Origin: Bacteroides sp. CAG:709
Lineage (GTDB): Bacteria; Bacteroidota; Bacteroidia; Bacteroidales; UBA932
DNA: 20,230 nucleotides
Reading direction: 5' to 3'
NCBI GenBank assembly: GCA_000434935.1
Contig: FR882167.1
Span: forward strand, 19,786-40,015
Shown here: one piece after another, positions 8,594 to 14,505 of the stretch
How positions within the stretch are numbered: position 1 is the first letter of the stretch
Layout: every line of letters starts with the position of its first letter
Translations under genes and position numbers: made by a program
The notes under the pieces: generated by a model
The model's database searches: none
What the model saw: only the letters and a program-made list of their open reading frames with translations
Told to the model about the DNA's origin: nothing

Positions 8594-8649
8594 GTGTCAT
8601 TTACGTATGCAAAACCTTTTAATTTTATCTGCATACATCATAATGACAC
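8594..8649. repeat. Nested 56-bp dyad between fecR and the ECF sigma gene
   Basis: Two perfect inverted repeats share almost the same centre. The outer pair is GTGTCATT (8594-8601) with AATGACAC (8642-8649). The inner pair is GTATGCA (8605-8611) with TGCATAC (8630-8636). The spacers between arms are 3 nt on one side and 5 nt on the other; the centre is AT-rich. It lies directly upstream of the preferred fecR start and upstream of the sigma promoter. It could be an operator for a dimeric regulator or a hairpin in the fecR leader. No function is proven. Confidence 0.6.
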
Positions 8650-8701
8650 AATTATTCAACATCCGGACCCCCCGAAAAGTGTTTTTTTTAACGAAACAAT
8701 A

Positions 8702-8709
8702 TATATTTG
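8702..8709 (+). promoter_or_regulatory. Promoter -7 element of the ECF sigma gene
   Basis: The bases TATATTTG match the Bacteroidetes housekeeping -7 consensus TAnnTTTG exactly. The ATG at 8730 lies 21 nt beyond, giving a predicted leader of about 13-16 nt. No clear TTTG -33 element is seen at the usual spacing; a run of T lies at 8682-8689. The site supports the 8730 start over the in-frame ATG at 8643, which would lie upstream of the transcript. Confidence 0.6.
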
Positions 8710-8729
8710 CAAAAATTGAAGACTCGACG

Positions 8730-9308
8730 ATGCCTACAACGGATATGACTCCATCTGAATTCGGAAGACTGTTCATTACCCGCAGGGACAGTTTCATAAA
8801 GATAGCCAGATCCTACGTCAGGGACCAGGCTATCGCAGAGGACATCGCATCAGAGTGCTTCACCTTGTTCTGGGACAAGCACGAGAGCATTGATTTGAAA
8901 GCCAGCCCTGAGGCATATATAATGAAGTCGGTGAAGAACCGGTGCCTGAACTATCTTCGTGACAACGCCAAGATTATGCATTCCGAGGGCTCCATCGATC
9001 CGGAAGTCAACCTGCGGATAAAATCCATGCTTTCCGAGATTTCAGTGCTGGAAAGCAGCGACATGGGTGAGATTTTCAGTTCCGAGGTGGAGGGCATTTT
9101 CCGGAAATTCCTGGCCGACATGCCGGAGTTGTCCCGCAGCATATTCATATCCAGCCGTTTCGAGGATCTCACATATGAAGAAATCGCAGCGAAATACGGT
9201 GTTTCGCCACGCAAAGTCAAACGCGAAATCCAGAAAGCTCTGGAAATTCTCAGGGTCTCCCTAAAGGATTACCTCCCGATCCTGCTTCTGCTCATTTCCA
9301 ATGGGTAA
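8730..9308 (+). CDS. ECF (sigma-70 family) RNA polymerase sigma factor
   Basis: A 192-residue group IV sigma factor that should direct transcription of the fecR-susC-susD operon once released. Region 2 spans about 12-85, with the typical phrases SYVRDQAIAEDIASECFTLFW and SPEAYIMKSVKNRCLNYLR. Region 4 spans about 125-180 and carries the helix-turn-helix FEDLTYEEIAAKYGVSPRKV. The C-terminus ends in a hydrophobic stretch (DYLPILLLLISNG), common in Bacteroidetes PUL sigma factors. The frame is open upstream to 8505, but the ATG at 8730 gives the family's usual length and follows a consensus -7 box. The gene is divergent from fecR, whereas in many PULs sigma and anti-sigma genes run in the same direction. 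Confidence 0.93.
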   Translation: MPTTDMTPSEFGRLFITRRDSFIKIARSYVRDQAIAEDIASECFTLFWDKHESIDLKASPEAYIMKSVKNRCLNYLRDNAKIMHSEGSIDPEVNLRIKSMLSEISVLESSDMGEIFSSEVEGIFRKFLADMPELSRSIFISSRFEDLTYEEIAAKYGVSPRKVKREIQKALEILRVSLKDYLPILLLLISNG

Positions 9309-9398
9309 TAAAAATGAAAGACGGCCGGAATCACTTCTGACCGCCCTTCGGGAATAGTGTATTATATTGATATAAAAAAAATTGCTGCTTATATCTTA

Positions 9399-11045
9399 TT
9401 ATATATATAGAAAGCGCTTGATGCTGCCCTTCGGGGTCTTCGCGAACGGTTCATAGTGAATCTCGTAGGAAGATACTGCCGAATATGCCGGGACTATCTT
9501 GTTGAGCGCGGCTATGTTGGCGTCCATTATCTGCGTCAGGCTGGCGGCATCGGTGCCGGCTTCTCCGAGTTCATTCTGATCTGGCACTACAAGCGCGACC
9601 AGCTTCTCGTTTCGGCTGACTATCAATGACCCTGCCACGAAAGGCATGTTGTTCAGAACCACCTCGATTTCCTCAGGATAGATATTCTGGCCATTAGACG
9701 AGAGAAGCATGCTCTTGCATCTGCCGACGAGGAAAATGGTACCGTCCTTGTCAATGGTGCCGAGGTCTCCGGTGTGGAACCAGCCATCCTCCGTGAATGC
9801 TGCCTTGGTCGCCTCCTCATTCTTGTAATATCCGGTGAAAACCACATCGCCCTTCACGAGAAGTTCACCAGCAACATTCTGGGAATCAACGGAATCAATG
9901 CGGACTTCAATATGCTCGCGCGTATATTCCCCCACAGACTTCAGTTTGTAAGTGTCTGGTTTTCCGACGCTTATGAGCGGGGCACATTCAGTCATACCAT
10001 ATCCGGTAGCGAAAGGCGTTTTCAGTTTCACCGCCAGAAGCTGTTCTATCTTGTCAGGAATCGCGGCACCGCCGGTTACGAATTCCTCGATTCCACCGCC
10101 CATTCCTTCCATGAAAATGGTCCGGAGCGCAGCGCAGAAATCAGGATTCTGCTCATAGTTCTCAAGTTTCGCCTTTCCTGACTTGGTGTTCATGAACTCG
10201 CCTATCGTCTCATCGATCATCTTGCGGAGAATCAGCGGTACGGCGAAGAATACCTTAGGACGGAATTCCCTCAATGCAGGTCTCAAATTGGATGGTACCG
10301 GCGGCACAAAGAGCACTATCAGATGCATTCCCAGGCACAACGGCGCTATGGCATCGAAAGTAAGTCCGAAAATATGCGCATAAGGGAGGACGCTGACATA
10401 GTTGTCGCCTTCATGATAAGGGCAATGCGTCGGTATCATATCCACATTCGCGCTGAAGTTGCGCACGGTGAGCATGACGCCCTTCGGGAATCCCGTAGAA
10501 CCTGACGTATACATGATTGCGCAGAGATCATCCATCGGGCGGTCCATATAATGCACATCTGCCGGGACCATGCCCATCGTATGTTTCTGGACGAACAGCT
10601 GGTCGCGCTGTGCATAAATCGTCGCGAAATTTCCGCGCGATTCCAGCAGTTCCCCAGACTTGAGGTCAATGACTCCCAGGAGTTTCGGCATGGCCGCAAA
10701 GTCCATGTCCTTGTACATTGACTTCTCCGTAAAAAGCAGACGGCTGTCGGAATGGTCCACGAGCGCCTGAGCGTCCCTTGCCGTGTAACCGTTGAAAAGT
10801 TCCACTGCGACATATCCCCCGGACACCGCCGCCATGAATGTCTTGATCCAGTTCGCGCTGCTTCTGGCATTGATGGCAATCTTGTCTCCCGGCTTCAGTC
10901 CGGCTGCTTCGAAATAAATATGAATGGCTTCTATGTCCGCTGCTACTTGTCCGTACGTTTCGCTTGAAGTACGATATTCATCCAATGCAGGCTTGTCCCA
11001 GCACCTGCGTACCGTATTCTCAAATGTCTTGATAAAATATTCCAT
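9399..11045 (-). CDS. AMP-forming acyl-CoA synthetase (long-chain fatty-acid-CoA ligase-like)
   Basis: A 548-residue adenylate-forming enzyme expected to activate a carboxylic acid, probably a fatty acid, with ATP and join it to CoA. Motifs visible: phosphate-binding loop YTSGSTGFPKGVM (179-191), GYGMTEC (348-354), HTGDLG (424-429), the hinge GRCKSMLLSSNGQNIYPEEIE (441-461), and a C-terminal KTPKGSIKRF (536-545). In the usual A10 motif (PKTxxGKIxRR) the Lys after Gly is catalytic. Here that position is Ser541, with Lys at 539 and 543 on either side. A similar ending seems common in Bacteroidetes relatives, from memory, so the protein is not necessarily inactive. It is a single-gene unit, 3'-to-3' with the sigma gene (90 nt between stops), with its own putative promoter. 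Acyl chain specificity cannot be read from sequence. Confidence 0.92.
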   Translation of the reverse strand: MEYFIKTFENTVRRCWDKPALDEYRTSSETYGQVAADIEAIHIYFEAAGLKPGDKIAINARSSANWIKTFMAAVSGGYVAVELFNGYTARDAQALVDHSDSRLLFTEKSMYKDMDFAAMPKLLGVIDLKSGELLESRGNFATIYAQRDQLFVQKHTMGMVPADVHYMDRPMDDLCAIMYTSGSTGFPKGVMLTVRNFSANVDMIPTHCPYHEGDNYVSVLPYAHIFGLTFDAIAPLCLGMHLIVLFVPPVPSNLRPALREFRPKVFFAVPLILRKMIDETIGEFMNTKSGKAKLENYEQNPDFCAALRTIFMEGMGGGIEEFVTGGAAIPDKIEQLLAVKLKTPFATGYGMTECAPLISVGKPDTYKLKSVGEYTREHIEVRIDSVDSQNVAGELLVKGDVVFTGYYKNEEATKAAFTEDGWFHTGDLGTIDKDGTIFLVGRCKSMLLSSNGQNIYPEEIEVVLNNMPFVAGSLIVSRNEKLVALVVPDQNELGEAGTDAASLTQIMDANIAALNKIVPAYSAVSSYEIHYEPFAKTPKGSIKRFLYI

Positions 11046-11079
11046 GTCTATATGTCAAATTCTGAATTTCCAACCGATG

Positions 11080-11087
11080 CAAATATA
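11080..11087 (-). promoter_or_regulatory. Promoter -7 element of the acyl-CoA synthetase gene
   Basis: On the minus strand the bases read TATATTTG, an exact TAnnTTTG match, 34 nt upstream of the ATG at 11045. This predicts a leader of roughly 25-30 nt. No convincing TTTG -33 element is present 19-21 nt further upstream. If correct, the hairpin-rich region beyond it is not part of this mRNA. Confidence 0.55.
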
Positions 11088-11118
11088 GACAGGCGAAACG
11101 AAAAATGTACGTTTTCAT

Positions 11119-11161
11119 ACATTGCGTGGCCCAACAAAGCGAACAACAGGCAACGCAATGT
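11119..11161. repeat. Long hairpin, 12 of 13 bp paired
   Basis: ACATTGCGT (11119-11127) pairs perfectly with ACGCAATGT (11153-11161). After one mismatch, GCC (11129-11131) pairs with GGC (11149-11151). The loop is 17 nt (11132-11148). The outer bases of both arms are shared with two smaller hairpins, 11104-11123 and 11159-11174, so the three cannot all form at once. There is no T tract after either arm, so it is not a typical intrinsic terminator. Confidence 0.7.
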
Positions 11162-11317
11162 CACTTCTGTGACACTTTCCAGCGGAAAACGCCGCGGCAG
11201 GGGTGAGGCCTATGGAGGCATGATCGCTCATGACCATGTGAATGGGTGGCAGGCGATAGCCTGACGGGATGAGCTGAGCGACCCGCCACAGCTGTAGTAT
11301 CAAAATACCATGGTAAC

Positions 11318-11395
11318 GTGCGCAATAAAACGTTTTTCACGCACATCATTCCCGAAAACTATGCTATCGTGAGTAAATCAGCCGTTTTTACGCAC
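11318..11395. repeat. Palindrome with repeated half-site (CGTTTTTnACGCAC type)
   Basis: An imperfect palindrome covers 11318-11344: GTGCG (11318-11322) and CGCAC (11340-11344) flank a perfect AAAACGTTTT (11327-11336). The right half, CGTTTTTCACGCAC (11331-11344), recurs nearly unchanged as CGTTTTTACGCAC at 11383-11395, 52 bp downstream. Three related half-sites in two orientations suggest either protein-binding sites or repeat fragments. No regulator for them is visible. Confidence 0.5.
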
Positions 11396-11496
11396 GTCGG
11401 AAGTCGACCCGACCATTCCCGCTCGCTTACCCAGGAAGCCTGGCGGCATGGGGAATATCGTTGAATAGAGACGTTCGACAGGTTAGAGAATGATAC

Positions 11497-11526
11497 AAAA
11501 AAAAGAGAAACCCATCTGGATTTCTC
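11497..11526 (-). terminator. Intrinsic terminator after tRNA-Pro
   Basis: Read on the minus strand, GAGAAATCC (11526-11518), loop AGAT and GGGTTTCTC (11513-11505) form a 9-bp stem with one T-G wobble. Eight T residues follow (11504-11497). It starts 8 nt after the tRNA-Pro 3' end. This is a textbook rho-independent terminator and closes the tRNA-Glu/rpsT/tRNA-Pro unit. Confidence 0.9.
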
Positions 11527-11534
11527 AATATAAG

Positions 11535-11608
11535 TCGGGATGATGCGACTCGAACGCACGACCCCTACGTCCCGAACGTAGTGCGCTAGCCAACTGCGCT
11601 ACATCCCG
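11535..11608 (-). tRNA. tRNA-Pro(CGG)
   Basis: Full cloverleaf on the minus strand, 74 nt including the discriminator A. The acceptor stem CGGGATG pairs with CATCCCG. The D stem is GCGC/GCGC and the anticodon stem is CTACG/CGTAG with loop TTCGGGA, so the anticodon is CGG (11572-11574). The T arm is GTGCG/CGCAT with loop TTCGAGT. The 3' CCA is not encoded and must be added after transcription. It follows rpsT by 22 nt and is followed by an intrinsic terminator. Confidence 0.95.
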
Positions 11609-11630
11609 CAAAGATTCGGGTTACTGTACC

Positions 11631-11885
11631 TTAGGCGAGCTTGTTAATGTAAACAGCGATTCCGCTCTTCAGATTGGCAGCCTTGTTCTTGTGTATAATG
11701 CCAACTTTAGCAAGTTTGTCGATCATTGCATAAACCTTAGGTGCGTTTGCCTCAGCTGCGCCCTTGTCGGTCGTGTTTCTAATCGCACGGATAGCATTCC
11801 TCGTGGTTTTTGCATAATACTTATTATGCAATCTGTGCCTTTCGCTCTGGCGAATGCACTTTTCTGCAGATGCGTTATTTGCCAT
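11631..11885 (-). CDS. rpsT: 30S ribosomal protein S20
   Basis: An 84-residue basic, helical protein of normal S20 length that binds 16S rRNA early in small-subunit assembly. Typical features are the start MANNASAEKCIRQSE, the Lys/Arg-rich first helix (RHRLHNKYYAKTTRNAIRAI) and the C-terminal IHKNKAANLKSGIAVYINKLA, corresponding to the conserved HKNKAARxKSRL segment. The ATG at 11885 is the only sensible start. The gene is wedged between tRNA-Glu (23 nt upstream) and tRNA-Pro (22 nt downstream) on the same strand. It has no separate promoter that I can see, so its mRNA is probably produced by processing of a tRNA-containing transcript. Confidence 0.97.
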   Translation of the reverse strand: MANNASAEKCIRQSERHRLHNKYYAKTTRNAIRAIRNTTDKGAAEANAPKVYAMIDKLAKVGIIHKNKAANLKSGIAVYINKLA

Positions 11886-11908
11886 TGTTTTTATTTTTTA
11901 ATATTTAG

Positions 11909-11980
11909 TAGTGGGTAGGAGAATCGAACTCCTATTGCGAGAATGAAAATCTCGAGTACTAACCGTTATACGAACCCACC
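11909..11980 (-). tRNA. tRNA-Glu(TTC)
   Basis: Cloverleaf on the minus strand, 72 nt including the discriminator A. The acceptor stem GGTGGGT pairs with ACCCACT, with a terminal G-T wobble. The D stem is GTAT/GTAC with one T-G pair. The anticodon stem is CGAGA/TCTCG with loop TTTTCAT, giving anticodon TTC. The T arm is AGGAG/CTCCT with loop TTCGATT. The 3' CCA is not encoded. It is the first gene of the unit that continues into rpsT and tRNA-Pro. Confidence 0.95.
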
Positions 11981-12021
11981 AGACTTACCCCGTCATCTCG
12001 ATATGAAATTTTGAGGGATTG

Positions 12022-12052
12022 CAAAGGTATGTATTATTTTTAATACCTCAAA
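12022..12052 (-). promoter_or_regulatory. Consensus Bacteroidetes promoter for tRNA-Glu/rpsT/tRNA-Pro
   Basis: On the minus strand a -33 TTTG (12052-12049) is followed by exactly 19 nt and then TACCTTTG (12029-12022), a perfect match to TTTG-N19-TAnnTTTG. Transcription should begin about 30-35 nt before the tRNA-Glu 5' end at 11980. The spacer contains the inverted repeat GTATTA/TAATAC (12031-12036 and 12041-12046), which may be chance in an AT-rich stretch. This is the best promoter in the window. Confidence 0.8.
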
Positions 12053-12098
12053 ATATTTTTGTCAATTTCCCTAAAAATTTTCACATGAGGAGGTATTC

Positions 12099-13130
12099 CT
12101 AGTTCTCCTTCTTCTCAACAGGAACATTGCCGCCCGCCCATTCGAAAGAATATAGGATAGCCTCTACCTGCCTGAGATATTGGCGTTTATCATATTTCGG
12201 AGCATATACGAAACCGTCCAGAACGATGATATCCTTGCCGTCACGGCTGTAGAACGAATGAGAGACGAACGGACCTCCCATATAATCGCCGTAGACCTCC
12301 CACAATCCCCTGGTCTCCGCAAACTGCCTTCCGCGGAAACGGATGAACTTCACCTCAGGAGTAGCTACCTCATTGGTAATCATATAGGTATTGTCGAACA
12401 TTCCCGGAACATTCTCCTTCAGGAACTGATTCCTGTGGGCAATGATGTTCTGCTCGGTAAAGTTTTCCTTGTCAGAAGCAGGATACTTATATACGAAGAC
12501 GCCCTGCGTCGTATATTGCTTGTCATCGGATATCCAGATGAAATTATCCGTCTTCTTCCTGATTCTGTACCCCATAGGGAAATTCGGAGAACCGCCCGTC
12601 ATCTCCTGCACTACAGGAGCGATGTTCGGCGCCTCATACCTCTTGGCATTGACAATGATGCGGTCACGCTCGGCCTGCTCGATGGCATTGACGATCCTCT
12701 CGCCGTTTTCCTTGAGAAGAGTGGCGGCAGAGTCGCTGGACGGCGCGGAAATCTGGATCACGCACTGAGGATAGGCCCAGACGTCATGCCTGTAGATAAC
12801 CCCGCTCTTGCGCACATCCTGCGACACATTATATATGACAATGTTCCTGTGAATCTTGAACAGGTCGGCGAATCCCGTCGTCGGGACATTGACGATGGAA
12901 AACAGCGGTTCCCTCTGAGGCAGGAAAGGATAGTCTGCCGCGAGAAGGTCCCTGGTAGCGCTGCCGAGATTGCCGTCCCAGTCACTTCTGTCCATTACGG
13001 CAATGACTTCCCCGGCCTTGCCGCTCACATTGGGAAGCAGCGGCTTGTCGGAACGACTTCCGCACGAAACCGTCATCATGACAGCACCAAAAAGAGCTAC
13101 AGCCCTGATAATCAAATGTTCAGCTTTCAT
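12099..13130 (-). CDS. DUF4837 family lipoprotein
   Basis: A 343-residue lipoprotein of unknown molecular function, recognised as the DUF4837 family that is widespread in Bacteroidetes. The signal peptide (MKAEHLIIRAVALFGAVMMTVSC) has its lipobox Cys at residue 23. Family-like phrases in the body include GEVIAVMDRSDWDG, RDLLAADYPFLPQREPLFSI, HRNIVIYN, DVWAYPQCVIQISAP, MGYRIRKKTDNFIWISDDKQ and TRGLWEVYGDYMGGPFVSH. The frame extends to a TTG at 13157, but the ATG at 13130 gives the proper signal peptide. It is the last gene of the M23-dxr-rseP operon, 36 nt after the rseP stop. Linkage to the site-2 protease suggests an envelope role, but that is inference. Confidence 0.88.
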   Translation of the reverse strand: MKAEHLIIRAVALFGAVMMTVSCGSRSDKPLLPNVSGKAGEVIAVMDRSDWDGNLGSATRDLLAADYPFLPQREPLFSIVNVPTTGFADLFKIHRNIVIYNVSQDVRKSGVIYRHDVWAYPQCVIQISAPSSDSAATLLKENGERIVNAIEQAERDRIIVNAKRYEAPNIAPVVQEMTGGSPNFPMGYRIRKKTDNFIWISDDKQYTTQGVFVYKYPASDKENFTEQNIIAHRNQFLKENVPGMFDNTYMITNEVATPEVKFIRFRGRQFAETRGLWEVYGDYMGGPFVSHSFYSRDGKDIIVLDGFVYAPKYDKRQYLRQVEAILYSFEWAGGNVPVEKKEN

Positions 13131-13166
13131 ATCCCAAAATATAATTACATTAAACAATCAGTTCAT

Positions 13167-14504
13167 TCACAGCAGACGCCCGATGTCATTGCCGAACGCA
13201 AGCACCATTATAAGCAAAAGAATGAACATTCCCAAAATCTGCGCGGCTATCATGAATTTGTCGCTCGGCTTCTTCCCGCTCACCATCTCATAGATGAGGA
13301 ACAGGAGATGTCCGCCGTCCAGGCCAGGAATCGGAATCAGGTTCATCACGCCCAGCATAATCGACAGCAGCGCCAGCAAGTTCATAAATATCAGCCAATT
13401 CCACTGCGACGGAAATACCTGTCCTATGGCAATGAAGCTGCCCACGGACTTGTATGCGCCTGTACTCGGCGTCGCCACAAGCTTGAGGTCACGCACATAG
13501 CCTGCGACCATATTCCACGTGTACTTCACCCCGGCTGGAATTGCCTGGGCCAATGTATATGTCCGTTTCTGCATTCCCGGGACCTGCAGGACGACCCCCA
13601 GCTTGCCCGTCGTATCCACCTGCAGAGGCATTGACAATGTATCATTGCCCCTGAGGATTTCAGTCTCGATGCTTCGCCCGGCGCATCCGGCCAGCACCTT
13701 CCACGCATCCTGCACGTACCCGATATCAGTCGAGTCGATTTTTATGACAATGTCGCCGTGCCTGAGTCCCGAACCGGCATTGACCGAACCGGCCGCCACC
13801 GAATCCACTGCGAAAGGAATGGCTATGCTGAACATTCCCGGAGACTGGAGCACCTCCCCTATCATGCTGTGGTCAATGTAGATGAGCACGGTGTCCTGTC
13901 CACGGAGCACCGTCGCCGTCTTCACGGAACGGCGCGCAAGATCAGCCTGCAGCATGGTGAAATCTTCCGGTTCGTAATCGTCGAATTTCAGGATCTTGTC
14001 ACCTGTACGGAAGCCCATCTCGTATGCAAGGTCATTGACATAAATGCGGTTCTCCTTATTGCTGAGATAATCATTACCCCATATCGAAAGCATTGATATA
14101 TAGATGATTATGGCGAAGATAAAGTTAAACAGCACGCCACCGACCATCACCAGGGCCCTCTGCCATGCCGGCTTGGAGCGGAACTCCCACGGTTTCGGGT
14201 CATGCCTGAGCATTTCCGTGTCCATGGACTCGTCGATCATGCCGTTTATCTTGCAATACCCGCCGACAGGAAGCCATCCGATACCATATTCAGTATCAAT
14301 GTCTTTCATCTTGGGAAAGAGCCGCGTAAACCATTTGGTCTCCTTCGTGCTGAAGAGTTTCACATCCCCCGCATCGAAGAAAAGGAAAAATTTGTCGACC
14401 TTGATGCCGAAAAGGCGGGCAAAGATGAAATGCCCGAGTTCATGTATGACAATCAGTACCGAAAGGGCAATGATCACCTGAAATATTTTTATTAAAATTA
14501 CCAT
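13167..14504 (-). CDS. rseP: RseP/site-2 family intramembrane zinc metalloprotease
   Basis: A 445-residue inner-membrane protease of the S2P family, which cuts anti-sigma factors or leftover signal peptides within the membrane. The first helix carries the zinc motif HELGH (His21, Glu22, His25) in VLIVIHELGHFIFARLFG. PDZ-type segments follow, with phrases such as AYEMGFRTGDKILKFDD and GSGLRHGDIVIKIDSTDI, so one or two PDZ domains lie between the catalytic helices. The last part has the conserved NLIPIPGLDGGHLLF with the third zinc ligand Asp396. The ATG at 14504 starts 1 nt after the dxr stop and gives the usual N-terminus MVILIKIFQ; in-frame ATGs at 14516, 14522 and further upstream would overlap dxr. 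It could act on the window's FecR protein, but S2P cleavage of that protein is speculation. Confidence 0.95.
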   Translation of the reverse strand: MVILIKIFQVIIALSVLIVIHELGHFIFARLFGIKVDKFFLFFDAGDVKLFSTKETKWFTRLFPKMKDIDTEYGIGWLPVGGYCKINGMIDESMDTEMLRHDPKPWEFRSKPAWQRALVMVGGVLFNFIFAIIIYISMLSIWGNDYLSNKENRIYVNDLAYEMGFRTGDKILKFDDYEPEDFTMLQADLARRSVKTATVLRGQDTVLIYIDHSMIGEVLQSPGMFSIAIPFAVDSVAAGSVNAGSGLRHGDIVIKIDSTDIGYVQDAWKVLAGCAGRSIETEILRGNDTLSMPLQVDTTGKLGVVLQVPGMQKRTYTLAQAIPAGVKYTWNMVAGYVRDLKLVATPSTGAYKSVGSFIAIGQVFPSQWNWLIFMNLLALLSIMLGVMNLIPIPGLDGGHLLFLIYEMVSGKKPSDKFMIAAQILGMFILLLIMVLAFGNDIGRLL

Positions 14505-14505
14505 G

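Larger units (their letters stand above)
11104..11456. other. Gene-free spacer packed with inverted repeats (candidate structured RNA or dispersed repeat)
   Basis: This stretch between the acyl-CoA synthetase promoter and the tRNA-Pro terminator has only short open frames with no recognisable product. It holds many inverted repeats: 11104-11109/11118-11123, 11119-11127/11153-11161, 11159-11164/11169-11174, 11219-11223/11228-11232, 11250-11254/11259-11263, the palindrome TACCATGGTA at 11306-11315, 11318-11322/11340-11344, 11415-11420/11451-11456 and 11431-11435/11439-11443. On the minus strand the 11219-11232 hairpin would have a GCGA loop, a GNRA tetraloop. I do not recognise tmRNA, RNase P RNA, SRP RNA, 6S RNA or a known riboswitch. 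It may be a structured RNA, a dispersed intergenic repeat, or a decayed element; the sequence does not decide. Confidence 0.4.

Noticed and set aside
8587..8634. Longer N-terminus for FecR from the ATG at 8634
   Set aside because: The 16 extra residues do not fit the family and lie across the inverted repeat; the ATG at 8586 gives a normal FecR start.
8643..8729. Longer N-terminus for the sigma factor from the ATG at 8643
   Set aside because: It would add 29 residues unlike the family and lies upstream of the consensus -7 box at 8702-8709, so it would not be in the transcript.
9309..9398. Terminator between the convergent sigma and acyl-CoA synthetase genes
   Set aside because: Only weak, bulged GC pairings around 9322-9352 are seen, and no clean stem with a T tract could be drawn.
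11265..11272. Possible attachment-site copy of the tRNA-Pro 3' end
   Set aside because: Only CGGGATGA (8 bases) is shared with the tRNA at 11536-11543, and no integrase or element lies between; too short to be meaningful.
11115..11349. Short minus-strand open frames in the spacer
   Set aside because: There are no initiation signals or recognisable motifs, and the frames overlap each other and the hairpins; no support for coding.
11088..11496. Known structured RNA (tmRNA, RNase P RNA, SRP RNA, TPP or cobalamin riboswitch)
   Set aside because: The conserved core motifs of these families were looked for on both strands and not found.
12180..13634. 484-codon open frame on the plus strand
   Set aside because: It is antisense to DUF4837 and the 3' end of rseP and crosses their junction; the residues (Arg/His-rich, no motif) look like a reverse-strand artefact.
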